A stretch of 64,000 bases of DNA from assembly GCA_032158295.1 (NCBI GenBank), contig CM063246.1, positions 4,989,491 through 5,053,490 on the forward strand, given 5' to 3'. Source of the stretch: Pycnopodia helianthoides. Taxonomy: Eukaryota; Echinodermata; Asteroidea; Forcipulatida; Asteriidae. Positions 1-13,429 of this stretch are shown piece after piece. The notes below the pieces were generated by a model that saw only the letters and a list, made by a program, of their open reading frames with translations, was not told where the DNA came from and made no database searches. The first letter of the stretch is position 1. Each line of letters opens with the position of its first letter. Both the position numbers and the translations under genes were made by a program.

Positions 1-346
1 AAGAATAACATCTGGTCCCGAGCTGCCTGTAGACACTGCCAGATTTGTTTGACAAATTCGTGAAACTAAATATTTGTCTTTTGCTGGAGTTGTGAGCTTT
101 GACTTCCCTCCACCTTGCTTTGCCTTGGCACACCTTCTAAAAGTACAACTACTTTTGCAAAACAATGTGTCTGACGTTTGTTTTCTTTAAAAATAGAGCA
201 AGTTCAATTTGTAGGGTTAGAAAAAGTTTTAAGAGCAGCAACTTGTACCATTAGTTTTTTTGGTTTTTACCATAACATTGATGTATGTAAAGCACTGTAT
301 ACTCAGCACTTTCCCAAGTTCTGTGAAAAAAAATCCACAGACATGA

Positions 347-425
347 CACTCTGGTGGGATTTGAACCCACGACCTTTGCCATTCTAGAGCAGATGTCTTA
401 CCAACTAGTCCACTAAGATTGCCCA
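347..425 (-). repeat. tRNA-like SINE head
   Basis: Read on the minus strand, it has an A-box-like TAGTGGACTAGTTGG and a B-box GGGTTCAAATCCCACC, with partial acceptor pairing. The anticodon loop would read CTAGAAT (AGA, Ser-like), but the long variable arm of a true tRNA-Ser is absent. I read it as a tRNA-derived repeat rather than a working tRNA gene. Confidence 0.55.
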
Positions 426-2321
426 GTAGCTACATGTATGTATAATAGACTTGTATGTTTATCATAATTACTTTATGTGTACTCAATTCATGTACATGTA
501 CAGTATCATAAATAAGATGTACAAAAACTATGCAAATTTGCAGACAGATCTTTGGCCATGCTCCAACAAGTCAAAACCTCACACTTTTAGTTAGGATAGG
601 GGAACCAAGATGGATCAATAAGATAAAATTATCTTTTTAGGAGAACTAAAAAATGGCTATCTGATATGTCCGCGTGATTTTTCTTCGCAGCCCAGCCGAA
701 GTATACACATAGTTGAAGTATACACATAGTCAAGTTTAACTCTACAATGTATCACATGATACAAATGACGTGCTTTATAAAATTTCGGGACATTTTGTAT
801 TTAATAAAAACAAGGGGAAAAAGGAGATTATATCTATACTGTTGGAAGAGCACCTTGTTCTCTTTAATGTCAATTCATTTTGCCATGTGTCCCACCCTCA
901 TCACTATTTTTATAAGAGTATTTATGTAATATGTAATATGAACAAGTGCTAGGAAACTATCTGCAGTTTTGTGTAATAAAGAGGGTGTGTTCTAAGGTCA
1001 AATGTATGTATATGGTGCACTCATTTTCCAATACTATGGGTAAAGATAGAGTCTTTGAAATGTTATTTTTTCCCTCACTTTCATAGGGACTGTAAAGAGT
1101 GCATTGCAAAACTGTATCTGACCTTAGACCCCCCTCTCTAAGATTTTAGCTGCTTGGTTGTTCATCCATGATTCCTTGATGTGTAGACTACCTTCAACCA
1201 TAGAGAAAGGATTTCTCTATGCTTCAACTGATATCTGCCTGACTAGTCATAGTACACTGTGTACACACAGCACTCGTTCCTGCATTGTAATAAACATTAT
1301 TTACTGCCTTGCAAATAAACATAATCCCAAACAAACTGCGTACTATTGGAAAGAGCACCTTGTTCTCTTTAATGCCAAATATATTTTGCCCTGTTCCCCA
1401 CTCATATCACTAATTATAAGAGTACAACGAAAGACCCCAAGTTCTTGTGTGTCTACGGGTTTTCCTGTAGTTAGACGCTAACAGGAAATCCCATAGTTAG
1501 GTAGAAACGGGTTAAGAGTGCAGACTTCACTCCATTTGTTGGTATCAGTTCATAAGAAATCAATTTTAATAACTTGAGTTTTTCTGTAGGTTCAAATTCA
1601 TTGCTTTTGTTGTACACACTGCCATTGTATGTATTTGTGTGGAATGGGGTCCACAGTGAGTACACAAATAAGAATGTTTATTGATCACAGCCCTTTTTTT
1701 TATTAAAGCATTTAAGCATTTAAGCAAAGTGACTCATTCAAGGTTTACCTACTCATTGCCACTCAGGGTCACTCAGTCGTTGATTAAAAAACTAAAAAAA
1801 CCTCTACATTTCTGTGAACCTTTTGCTGGTCATCCAAGTGAGACACTACAGCCATGAATCACTGTTGCAGAGCGATGACTAGTTGAACCATAGTGGAAAG
1901 GTTTGAACCATCAGAATCCCTGTCTCTATCATGTCTATGGGCTGTGTCAGTATGTGAATCTGCTGGTTTGAGTCGAAGCCACTGTACATGTTTGTAAACC
2001 TGTACACGACACAATACACTACGTGTACATGTACAATGCACAGCCACAATCATGGGTACACGTTTTGTTACAAAGACACCAAATGAACAACACATAAATA
2101 CTAAGTAACTCTTTGCAGATCTTGTGTTCGACAAGCTCAAGTACTTTCTACTCTTCATTCACACAGCGCTGGTAAATGAATTTACAAACAACATTGAAAT
2201 AACTGTTACATCACAGACACTGGTTTTAAAGCGTTGTTCATAACATGGACACAAAAAAAATGTGTACCCATGATTGTGGCTGTGCACACATGTTTGCTGA
2301 CCTACTGTTAAACTGTATACC

Positions 2322-2460
2322 TATGGATCGTGCAAGTCTCGCGCATATTCAAACAGTTTGGGGACCACTTTGGTACATCGCTTTAATGCATGAAGGAGAC
2401 AAATGCTAGCACTTTAACGGGTCCCAGTGTTCGACTACGTGTAAGACCTGCACAGTTTAT
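2322..2460. repeat. Family D fold-back MITE (copy 1)
   Basis: Terminal inverted repeats ATCGTGCAAGTCTCGCGCAT at the left and CGACTACGTGTAAGACCTGC at the right. Internal GGGACCACTTTGG and ACGGGTCCCA blocks are shared with copies at 45578-45726 and 58413-58557. Noncoding; probably a non-autonomous DNA transposon. Confidence 0.7.
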
Positions 2461-3323
2461 TACACATAGTTGAATAATTCCCAAGTTATGTATTCTGTTA
2501 ATTTAATTCTGGCACCTTTTAATCATGCTGTAACATACTAAACTTGAAGCAACGTTCTGCTACATTGTAAATAATATTTAGTAGAGTGTATTGTGCTTAA
2601 AACAAATTCTGAAACAGATTCCTGTGTCTTCCATTTGTTGAAAAACTACAAATATTTTAGAGTGAACATAGCTTAACAATAGAAAAAATTTTAAGAGCAT
2701 TTTGGGAACATGATATGTACAGTACATGTACATTTTTAAGTACATTGAATGTAACATGTATAACGGTTGTTCAACTGTTATAGTTATTTTTAAACCTGGA
2801 TAGATTTGTAGACTTTCAATTGTACATTTATAGATTGTACACGCATTAAAAGCCCTTTCTCTAGATGGTTTTTTAGAAAAACAAAAAATTAAATTGTAGA
2901 GTTCACCAGTCTGCAAAATAATCTCACAGTCACATCCATCTTAAATTGCCTCCTGTGGTCTCTGCCGCACAAAGGACACCACATGTTCCTATTCAATCCG
3001 ACAATGTAATAATATGATTTGCAATAGCCCGGCAGAACAATGGTAACCCCATGTAACAAAGTACCAGTTGAGCTGGACGTAATTCACTCCCATGGAGCCC
3101 TTAATTTGTCTGCATGTGGGGATTGCAGCAGTAATATGGCCCACTGGCCGAACAAGGACCGGACGTGAGTTACGCTTTCTCAAATTGCAAACAAGGAGTC
3201 TCAAATGCAGTATGCATGGTTTGCCCGTTAATTTTTTTCAGCGACATTACCAGCAGGACCAGTCATTTCACTAGTCCAACTGCTTTTTTCACTACAGTAA
3301 ACTGAACTAGGCAGCAGGACCAC

Positions 3324-3480
3324 AGGCCTGGAATGTCATCTCTGAGAGGGCAAGGCCATTTCCATTTTGCAAAGGGCGCCTCCATTAGGAAATCTTAAAG
3401 TCTGTGGGAAACTTTTGAAGGGGCACCAAGGTCAAGACCAGGGCAACAGAGGCCACTGGCCTCTGTGTAATTTTAGGCCT
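3324..3480 (-). repeat. Family B element (copy 1)
   Basis: About 157 bp bounded by AGGCCTGGAAT and ATTTTAGGCCT. Diagnostic inner blocks are GGGGCACCAAGG and CATTTTGCAAAGGGC. The same element, in either orientation, occurs at 8007, 15038, 16061, 31614, 43371 and 53874. The ends are imperfect inverted repeats, typical of a MITE. Confidence 0.75.
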
Positions 3481-3728
3481 TGGACCACTTTGAGAGAAAT
3501 ATGGGATCCGATCTAGAGGTCAGCATGTTCCTTGAAAAATAAAAAAAGCAGAAGGGCCGGGATCTTCACTTTTTTTTTTTTCATTGAAATAAAATATTTA
3601 ATTGTAAAATTATTGTTGTGAATGACTGCATTTTCCATTCAGTGGAGTGGGCTGTCAATCCGGTGAGATGAGCTACCCATTTCTTGTCAGTGAGTCACAC
3701 TAAGCAAAGTGTGGTCACAGTCACAGAC

Positions 3729-3838
3729 CTGGGGTTGATTTTACTAAGAACTACATGTAAGATTGATCTTAACTGTGTATTAATCTTAATTGCTAAGCAA
3801 AGTGTGACGTCACAATACAGATCACTGTGGTGATAATG
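3729..3838. repeat. Family E fold-back (truncated copy)
   Basis: Shares GATTGATCTTAACTGTGTAT and the AGCAAAGTGTGACGTCACA block, in reverse order, with fuller copies at 16211-16355 and 54853-55001. The right end lacks the CTTTGTGAAATCG terminus. Confidence 0.5.
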
Positions 3839-3842
3839 GTAA

Positions 3843-4087
3843 CCCGGTCGGGTTGGCGTAGTGGTATCTTTCCTGGCCGTCCACCTCAGGACCCCGGTTC
3901 GAATCGAGCTCGGGGCGCTATGGGATTGGGTTTTCAGTCCTTACCCGATGGTGTTGGTTTTCCCTAGAATCAACTTCTTCCCACATCTAAAACTGAACTC
4001 TCCTTCCTTCTCCATGGGGTTCTTGGCTAGTACAGTGAGTAGTGACTAAGTTCGCTTTTCCGAGAGTCCTTGGCTTCGCAACCAGAA
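3843..4087 (+). repeat. tRNA-derived SINE
   Basis: Head with A-box TGGCGTAGTGGTA and B-box GGTTCGAATC spaced as in a pol III promoter, followed by an unrelated body that ends near GCTTCGCAACCAG. This is the standard SINE layout. No tRNA identity can be assigned. Confidence 0.7.
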
Positions 4088-4383
4088 TTAATCAACATAA
4101 TTTTATTAAATTAACATCGGCTGAAGGGAGTTGATTCAACAGGGGGCGCTATCAGAGGAAATTTCTACACAGTTCGCCGTATTGGGAGGACAGAATCTCC
4201 TGCCACACGGGGGAACTCTTCTCTATACAAAGTGTAAATACGTATGTAGCGCGGTATATATTTCCTAGGGTTATTAATTTTCATAAATTTTCTGGTTGAC
4301 TGGTCATAGAGTTGAACTTTGCTATCGGGTGTACAGTGCATGCCATCTAGATTCCAGTTGAGTATGGATGACATGTACATTAA

Positions 4384-4676
4384 AGGCACTGGACACTACT
4401 GGTAATTACTCAAGATAATTGTTAGCATAAAAACTTACTTGGTAATGAGCAATGGAGAGCTGTTGATAGTATGAAACATTGTGAGAAATGGCTCCCTCTG
4501 AAGTAATTTAGTTTTTGAGAAAGAAGTAATTTCTCAGTAAAATATTTGAATTGATTTTGAGACCTCACGCGTGAGGTCTACAAATTTTCACAGGTTTGTT
4601 ATTTTGTGCATATGTTGAGATACACCAAGTGAGAAGACTGGTCATTTGACAATTACCAATGGTGTCCAGTGTCTTT
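4384..4676. repeat. Family C fold-back element (copy 1)
   Basis: Bounded by AAAGGCACTGGACACTACTG and its near-complement ending GTCCAGTGTCTTT. Internal hallmarks are TTTTTGAGAAAGAAGTAATT, CACAGGTTTGTTATTT and TACACCAAGTGAG. Related copies lie at 23866, 33000, 34369, 40235 and 52876. No ORF; MITE-like. Confidence 0.75.
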
Positions 4677-5485
4677 AATTAATTAATATAGGAAAGACTG
4701 ACATTACATGACGACATCATTGTACGTCATCTCTTTGCTACACGATCCAAATAAGGTGTTCAGTTACAAATAACAAATATTTAATCTCTGGCTGGGTATT
4801 TTCATCACGGAAAAGAATTGTCGAAAACAAAATTTCCACACAATTGCCTTTTTTAGCGAGCAGCCGTGTTTGGGGGGGCGGGGGTGATGCACAGACGTGG
4901 TCATTTCTTGTGCTCCTCCGAATGTTTATAAATCGTGATGTCCTGCAAACATTCTTGGCTAATCAGTCATTCGCAAATGTGTACTCTACAGGGTCGAAGG
5001 TCAAGAACGGTAATAAACCTTGACAACTGGGAGAGTTTATCAACAGTTCAAGCAAATACAATCATTTCCCTGTTAATGTATACACACTTATTGCTTTCAA
5101 CCTCATAAAAATAATTTCATGCAGTGTTGTGATACAGAAAGGATATTTCCACCCAATGATTCACTTATAATCACATAAACATAGTTTGAGGTGTGTAAAC
5201 CAAATTGGTTTGTGTCAATTGTTGATCAAAACTTTGGCTGACAATAAAACCATAATTTATTTTTTTGTGATTACTTTTAAATGTAAGCAGTTGGGGTAAA
5301 ATTCTTCAGATAAGTTGAGCCATTTCCAGTTTCCCTGTGATGAAGAAGCCATTATGTACAACAGCCTGATGCTTTGTTTTTTTAAAGAGGCAAGGGCACC
5401 AAGGCATTTTCTCCCCTATGGGGAAATTGTAACTTTCTATGGAAACATTCAAGGGGCACCAAGGCAATGGGCAGGGGCAATGGAG

Positions 5486-5855
5486 GCAATAAGCCATTTG
5501 CGAGTTAGATTTGAATAAAGTCTAGTACAATGACTTGCTTAGTCACAAGTCACTGCTTAGATTTGAATTCCTCAGACTATACAGACAGTTGCTATGTCAA
5601 ATGGTTCGGGGCAAGCTTTTGTATAGCAACCTCTAGATGAGCAAACCCTGGTACCATTTGTGCCGTACACATCCATTCAGAATTGTGTATGGGTGTTCGC
5701 TGTCTCTTACGTAACTACGCAAAAGCTTGCCCCGAATCATGTGACATAGCAACTGTCTCTATAGTCTGCGGAATTCAAATTTAAGTGGTAACTTGCGATT
5801 AAGCACGTCATTGTACCAGACAATATTCAAATCTAACACGCAAATGGCTTATTGC
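5486..5855. repeat. Large fold-back with 145-bp arms
   Basis: Left arm 5486-5630 (starting GCAATAAGCCATTTGCG) and right arm 5711-5855 are imperfect reverse complements of equal length around an 80-bp loop. The arms share CTATGTCA…TCGGGGCAAGCTTTTG and ATTTGAATTCC…CAGACTATA blocks. A family B fragment (5387-5480) abuts the left edge. It is noncoding and probably a fold-back transposon. Confidence 0.82.
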
Positions 5856-7596
5856 CCCTGTTGCCTTCTTGAAGTGTCTAGGCCTGTTAACATTTGTCCT
5901 ACTTGTACCATCATTCAGTCAATTAGTGCCACAGAAAACTAGGCCTACAGAAAACTTAACATTGTACAAAGTGTTATGTGCCAGGCAGTTTCTTCTGTGT
6001 GTGTTTTTTTTTTCAAACACAAAGTTTCATGTCTGATTCTTGAAAACAAAATATCATTTTAAAGGCTTCTTAAAACATGATTGTTTTAGGAAAAAACGCG
6101 TATCACTTTGATTAGATAAGAAGTTGTCATGGTGGTAGTCAATAAAAAGATTGTTTTGCAGTGTCACCATGTAAATTGCCGCTCTTTTGAGTATGTGGTT
6201 CCGAGAATAACAGGTACTCAACATTTCCAACAGTTTCCTGACGGCGACAAGAGCATGCTGTTCAAAACAGTGACTGTCAGTTCATTTCAGAACCACACAT
6301 TATCAAAAGAGATTACGCAGGTCTGACTTTTCACTGAGGCAATAAGAAGTTTCCTCCAATACCCTTGGCCATTGCCTTGGTTGCCCCCAGAAATGTTCTG
6401 GCAGTAAACATTAATGATGTTCTTCATGGAAGTGTTCTTCATGGAGGTGTTCTTTACTAAGGAAAGAAGTGAAGGCATTGCCGTTCACGAGAACAAAGAT
6501 CAGGCCTTGGTATTATTACCCACATGGTGTCACCGGAAACCTTTTCCTTACAATAATTTTTATTAAGACTGGTACAACTAAAGTCATTCACAAATCTGGT
6601 TTTGACCTTGTGGATTGCCCTCCGATATATTTATGGACTGAAAGCTGGGTAACTCAGACAAAGAAGAGCAATCGTGCATGTCTTTGTGATTGAACTTGTC
6701 ACTAAAGCAGCCGTGCAGTTGCCCATGGACAGGCAAACCAATGATTAGTGTTTGACATTTTAAAGGGAAGTTCCGACTGTACAAAATCAGGACACTGTCT
6801 TGACATGTGGTGGTTTTCAAAGTTCTTCTTCATGGTAGGACACAAGAATGCAATCACGCTGTCGTGGCGTGCTGAGTGTTCCTAATCATAACTTTGCTTT
6901 GGATGTAACTTTTTTTTAAACTTAATAAGCGCACGACCATGGTATGACCAATGTCGCATGCTGAGAAGTGAGTCGAGCAGGCAGGCATGCAAGCAGGCAT
7001 GCACGCAGGATGCAGCAATTACAGTTGGCTTCTTAACACACAAGGTCTTCTCGGAATCCTCCATCATAACACATTGTTCATCACTTTAAACCAATTCCTT
7101 TGAACTTATTACCGGCGCATTGCTTAACAAACACCACAAGCTCCGCATTCCAGGACTGGCTGTGCATTGTTTACTATTGACAGTTTTCGCTTTGACAATC
7201 GGGGACTAATCCTATCCGTTTGTGTCGCGACACAATGTGGCAGATGATCATTTGAGTTCACCTGCACCCACTGGTTCGATTTGTGAAAGAGACCGATTTC
7301 CGAGAGGTCAATTCATGGAGACAGTAATAGGTTTGGGTATTTCTGGGAGACTGATCAAAGCGCGGTATTTTGTGTTCAAAGAGATGTGGGTATATTGCAC
7401 CTCTGTGAAAGAGGATGAAGAAGTGGGACAATCTTAACATTGCAAAGTCACTACTCTCTTTTGTTCAGGGCTTTTGTATATAGGTTAATCGTGATAGACT
7501 GAGTAATCCTGTATCAATACAAAAGACAGGAACTGTGCATCAGATGTGTACACACCAGACACAATACCAGTAGTGGATTGTATGGGTGCTGTACAG

Positions 7597-7757
7597 CAGG
7601 CGTGATATTCTTCCTACTTTGTTCTGACGTCCCATTTTGTTTTTTGCCTTCAGAAAAATTGTGATTAAATTGCCTGAAAAGTCTACATGTATTACAGCCT
7701 ATACCACAGATGTACATGTGGGTCAGCCCTTGAACTCAATAAAATTTTCCTACTTTT
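7597..7757 (+). repeat. Family G element (copy 1)
   Basis: Begins CAGGCGTGATATTCTTCCTA, contains TTTTGCCTTCAGAAAAATTG and CTGAAAAGTCTACATG, and ends near CAATAAAATTTTCCTAC. Copies at 28018-28205, 51248-51420 and 54187-54360 share this order. No terminal inverted repeats were noticed; origin unclear. Confidence 0.65.
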
Positions 7758-8006
7758 TGTTTACAATCTACATGGACATAATGTAAAAGGAGACATGCTC
7801 TAGTGTTCAAATTGTTGAATGTTTTTAAGTGCAAAATGATGAGAATATTTTCCTGAGTTGAATGGAAGAAATTATCTACAACGAATGAAAATGTTTACTC
7901 CATTGCTTGACCTTCATTTATTTGTTTTATATAACATCCAATAAGTAGATCTTTGTCAGTTGATTGGAGGATAAAACTTTAAGAATAAACAAAATTGTAA
8001 AAGTTT

Positions 8007-8163
8007 CAGGCCTGAAATTAAAACAATGGCCTCCGTGGCCTCTGGTCTTGGCCTTGGTGCCCCTTCAACAATTTCCCATAGACATAAAGATTTTTACAAT
8101 GGAAGTGCCCTTTGCAAAATGAAAATGGCCTTGTGCCTCTCTAAAATAGCATTCCAGGCCTGA
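8007..8163 (+). repeat. Family B element (copy 2)
   Basis: CAGGCCTGAAATTA…CATTCCAGGCCTG termini, with inner CTTGGTGCCCCTTCAA and GTGCCCTTTGCAAAATG blocks. Complete, and in the opposite orientation to the copy at 3324. Confidence 0.75.
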
Positions 8164-11100
8164 AGCTTGTAATCTGCCATTCCACGAGGGTGTTCTCTGT
8201 GTATTTAATGTTCAATATTGTGGTCTTGCGTGCCATAGTAAAAGAGGATGGGGCAGAAATGCACGATGAATAGTACCAAAATGCACAGTTTATGACGTAG
8301 GCCATGTAATGGTTTGATTAATAAATGCCGTGTGACCTACAATCCTCCAATCAAATGACAAGGATCTACTTGGGTGTAATATACAAATATTGGATGCACA
8401 TCAGTGCGTTGTTGCAGAATATAATCAAGAGGAGAAATGTGGACTATTCCATTTTACAAGGCATAGCCGAGTGAAATGGGACAGCCAGATTTCACTGAGT
8501 GATTATATTTCTGAGACAACGCATGAATTAAATGGATTCAAAATTTGTTTTTTGTTTAATGTAATTTTTATTTGTCGTGGGCATTAATTGTTACGCATTA
8601 CACTGGATACAAAAATTATGAATCAGTTTACTCATTGCCTTGAAAATAATCAATTTGTGTGTGACATTTACTCACATCGACTATTCACTGCAGCTGGGAA
8701 AACAAACCTGCTTTTTCTCTCAAGTCTAAATGGTTAATCAATCTTCATTCACTGCCATAGTATTCATTTGGTGATTTGAAATTGTGCACACATATGTACT
8801 ATGTCTTATGTCAACTAATAATTTATCAGTTATTTACACAAATTGATGAGATTCACCAGATAGGAGGTTGATTAAAGGTTGTGTCTAGAGAATGTGAACT
8901 TTCTGAGTCAATCTGCCACTCAATGACAGCAGTCCTTGGGACAACTCCAAAAGGATCTCCATACGAGACCAAAATTGACAGTTAATGAAACTTTTCACCC
9001 CAAATTCCCCACAGAGTAAAACCCAATCCAGTGTACACTGTTATCCCGTATTTGTAGCTTCCATCAAAACAAACATCAATAGCCCATCCAGTATTACACA
9101 GAGCTGTAGATTCCACTTGACGTGCCTTGGCTGTGCACTTTGATTTGGGAATAAAGGCTAGATTGATGACCACCAGTTTTCATGTTGACCTTATTGAAGT
9201 TGACATTTTCAATTTCGCAGTGTTGTCAGAGCTGTCAACTCTTCCTCCCTCTGAAAGCAATTTTTTTATTTTTTATATAAAAAACCATTGCAGACACAAT
9301 CAGTGTGGAGTTTGTCACACAATCTTGACCTGTGTTTTTAATAGGGGTGCAATAAAACATGGGGAGAAAGGGTGACTGACACCACAGTGTTTTGGAGGGC
9401 TTTGCTAGGGTGAACTTTTGATCAAGTTTGTTACCGGTGAGAGTTCGCTTGGGTTTACAGTCCCGTGGGGGTTGCTGTGCGAACTGAAACAAGAGGTCTG
9501 CTACTTCGTGAAACCAATCGTCAGACTAGCTTTGACATTTTGGGAGTAAAATGGGTCAGGACTTGTGATGACAGAGACTGGGGATGACAGTGGGTTGAAA
9601 TATATGGACTTAGAATTATATTTCATTAAAAATTGAATTTAGGGTACGTTTTATTGGATTATGAATTCAACTAGCTGATGGTGACAGCTCTTTTTACATG
9701 TTTAGATTACAGTACTGAAAAATTTAGTTGTTAAATGGCAAAAACGTATTGAACCTTTTTGTGAACGTGCAATAACAATATAATAATAGGCCTAATGGGT
9801 CTTAATTTATACTGCAATTCCAGAGATTTTGGCTTCAAACATGTAATACATTAACGATACCTCAGAGAGTCCGATTGGCCAAAGACTGACCATGTTGGGG
9901 GGGGGGGGGTTATTAACATGTGATTTAAAAGACCGGCTCTGTGAACTGGTCAATAAATGCCCCAAAACAAGCATACTGTTGTGTAAAAGCTTTTATGCAC
10001 TGTGCATGTTGTGCGGGGAACCGAAACAAGAGGTTTACTACTTTGTGATAACCATTGAATCAACTGTTTTCTTTGTACGTATTTCTGTGTCTAATCTTAG
10101 CAAGAGATTCAGGTGGCGCACACATGCGCATACCACGCGTATGCGTGAACGCATAAGCAATGCATCAATTTAAGGTAGCTGGTACACATGTCACCAACAT
10201 AATGCTTAAGCATAAAGTAGAACAACAACCAAAGTTTTTCATACGTTGTTGTAGTTTTTTTTTTTCATATGGGATTATTTCTCTTGAGGATTAGTACTAC
10301 ATGTATGTACCATAAACTTTATATTCAGTGAGATTTTCGATTGAAATCCTTGGTTGCACATTGAAGTGTGGCTTAAATCGTGTTTCACCAGCACATAATG
10401 ACATGTAATGATCAATTGGATATTTGTGTTTTCTTAGCAGTCAATATACACATCACAAAACTATTCCATGTGCTCAATCATAAACTACCAACAGTCCTAC
10501 ATGTATGCATGGAAATCAGTTAATTAATCGCTGTAATAAAAAGACTGTGACACCAGCTGTGGTGTAATGAAGCTGTGCACAGACCACACTGTGCGTTTAG
10601 CGTGATCAAACCACATGGGCTGCGTTGAGCAGTGGGGTTGACAGTCTCTGCTGAGTAGAGCAGTACATGGAATAGTCTGTGCGTGGTCTGTGCTACATCA
10701 AATGAATAAGAATGCCAATGGCAGGCAGCGTGTCAATGTTTCAGTTCACTGGCAGGTCATGCAGCAAACACATCAGCTGGAAAAGCACTCTGAATGTTAA
10801 AGATGTACTTCAGTTCAAGGAATGTCACTCTTTTAAAAGCGAAATCGCAAAGTACATGATCTTTAAAGGTATACAGGATTTGGAAGGAAAACAAAAACAT
10901 TGTTAAATTTTAGTCTGAAAGCTCACTGATTATGAAGTTCATACTAGAACCATTTTTTCTGTGATTATTTCCCTTTTTGTACAAGGGGCCAGACTATTTT
11001 CTTCTCAGCCTCAGTTTGGTTACATCAATCATGACATCTGACTCTCACTGTACAAATAAAAAGGAGTCAGAAACGTTTCTGCATGAAACGTTTCTCAGAT

Positions 11101-12041
11101 TGTGTATTCCAACTACAGATTATTCTTCCTGCGTGGACAAAACCGCTCCAGATTTTTTGTATTATGTACATAGTACAGTAAGTGAACGTGTACATAATGC
11201 TGGGAATGTTTTCGTGCAGCAATTTTGCACAGCAAAATATGTAGACTGAACATAATGTGTACACAGTGACCGGTAAATGCTAGTATTATGCAGCAAACTG
11301 TGATTCTCTGAGTAGCAACTGATAAATTCTAGGTAGCATTTTGCTTTTGTCAATACAAGGGAAACTGTTCACTGATGACATGTCATTCACAAGAGGATAG
11401 AAGAAGAGAACTTGTGTCCTTTATACACTTACACAAGCCATTTATTGTACATTTACGCCGAATGTAATCCAAGCTTAATAGTCCTGATGGTCCTTGCTAT
11501 TGGCAAAAACACATTATCGTCTGCATCAACACACACACATTCACTTCTCAATGAGCCAATGAAGTTCTTCCAAATTGTTGGAGGGCGGTTTATGAGGGTA
11601 TTATGAACAGTTCAAAGGACCCATGAAATCAGGGTCAGCGGAGTGAAATGAAGTAGTCATTGTGTAATCTCGCCTGTCTAGCCGGAATAATTTTCTTCAA
11701 GGGAAGGTTTCTTATTGGTTACTTGGAATTCGCAATTACGATTAAGGGGGGGGGGCTTTGGGCTAAAGCAAACAACTATTAGCAGTCTTCTTGGAAAGTG
11801 CATGTAGTGGATGAACACATTTATATGATTTGATGCAGTCATCTTCTCAATGTGAATGAGTGAGGAAGTTTTCTTAATTGCCTAGATGTTTCTTTTAGGT
11901 GTTAGTTGTTTGTTACCCGCCCCCCCCCCATGTCATAACTGTTTACTCATAGTTCAGTAAAAGCTCTTCTAATTCAAGGTCAACTATCAATGTCAGTATG
12001 GTCCATGGTCTCATGATGAAGAGTACATTGTGTGTAGACCA

Positions 12042-12244
12042 GGGCCCAATTTCATAGAGCTGCTTAAGCACAAAAAGTAGCTAAGCACAACAAAATTATG
12101 CTTGCCAGAATACATGTAAGTTACCAGCCAAACTACCATAACACATAAAATGTACAATTTGTGACTGGTATCCTGCTCATTTCTGCTTAGCAGGCAATTG
12201 TCGAGCAATATTTTCTGCTTAAGCAGCTCTATGAAATTGGGCCC
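12042..12244. repeat. Family A fold-back MITE (intact copy)
   Basis: A 203-bp element with about 30-bp inverted ends: GGGCCCAATTTCATAGAGCT at the left and its complement AGCTCTATGAAATTGGGCCC at the right. The TGCTTAAGCA palindrome sits inside each end. The inner part has CTAAGCACAACAAAATTATG and GTGACTGGTATCCTGCTCAT. This copy is the best reference for the tandem array at 25724-27026. Confidence 0.88.
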
Positions 12245-13429
12245 CGGTGTATTTGCGTAAACCTTCCGCCATCTCAAAGGTAATGTGGCGATGAAACAAT
12301 GGAACTGCACTGGTACGTACATGCAGCACGCAAGGTTGGCAAATGCGCAACCTTGCTGTGACCTCTGTTTGAAGATGCCCTGATCTAGTGACATCACAGA
12401 CACGAGGTCTGTTCATGGATATTGTACATGTGAAGATTCTTTTGATTTATCTTGAATAAAAGTTTTATCTGAAATTTAAGGAACATGTTTGTAAGATCTA
12501 AATTTTGAAAAGCAGACATGTTATGTAATGTAGCTTGTAAATCAAATTCAAGATGAATCGTCTTTTCTTTTTTATTCAAGTGGGCCAAATATTACAGATA
12601 CTGGACCCAAACTTTCAGAAAAGTTGAAGGTATATAAATACATTGTTTAATTTAGTCTGAAGCTTACTGATTATAAAGTTCATACTAGAATCTTTTTATT
12701 TTTTTATATTTCCCTCTGAAATGAAGTCATATTCAAGAAAACTGTATCTGAAAACCTTAAAAAAAAAGCACAACAGCTGATTTTGGTTGTCACAATCAAA
12801 GTTAAGGACAGTGTGTTTTAGCATGCTGAAAATTGGCATGGTTTTTCACTATTTTATCCTGACTCACAGGTTTGTTATTTCATGTATATGGTTGATGACA
12901 CAAAACATGAACACTGTCTTCGACTATTTTGACAGCTCTACCAATTCTGTTATAATACCTTTAAACACCAATTTCAGATCAGTGAAGTGAACATTAGGTC
13001 ACACTGTACATGACCTGTACATGGTTCCTATAATTAGAATCACTGCCAGGGTTCTCTCTAATGGTCTATTTAAAACCTCGGCAAGGAGATCATTTCATGT
13101 GGGCCCCCCATGATGTCTGCCCTTAGCAGCATCTTAAATACTGGCATCAGTAAGATCCACCATCCGTTGTGAATCAAATTAGAGGTACCTGGAACTGTGA
13201 GGCTTCTCCTTACAAGACAGCCGAGGAGTCTTCCGCAGCATCCTCTTATCACAGATGACCTTATAAAAATTGTTGGGCCAAATTCCGATCATAGTCGGCG
13301 TGGTTGGAGCCTGTTACTCATCATTAGGACGGTTCGTTGACTGGAGGGAGGCAAGGTTATCCCATGATTCCTAAGATGTTTTCAGCTGGATGAAATTTTA
13401 CACGCGCTGACCTGATGATGGTTTTACGG

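Larger units (their letters stand above)
1..3300. other. Noncoding DNA, upstream part of window
   Basis: No convincing exon. It holds a tRNA-like sequence (347-425), duplicated 'GGAAGAGCACCTTGTTCTCT' segments near 841 and 1349 (one repeat family, two copies), a family D fold-back (2322-2460), and several palindromic TGTACATGTACA clusters. Short open frames here have no codon bias, splice context or recognised domain. Confidence 0.6.

Noticed and set aside
4177..4197. PYWEDRIS reading that recalls the YPVWEDF motif of the missing MTSS1 N-terminal exon
   Set aside because: The following residues do not match KAGKLQ…, there is no acceptor with proper phase, and it lies next to repeats; chance match.
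9896..9910. Poly-G runs (also near 11743, 41858, 43750, 62259)
   Set aside because: Simple homopolymers; G-quadruplex potential is possible but nothing ties them to a function.
10577..10693. Inverted GCACAGACCAC / GTGGTCTGTGC pair
   Set aside because: Arms of only 11 bp over 117 bp; may occur by chance and no further pairing was found.
12011..12403. 130-codon minus-strand open frame
   Set aside because: Crosses the intact family A MITE (12042-12244), whose ends account for much of it; similar frames appear wherever the element occurs.
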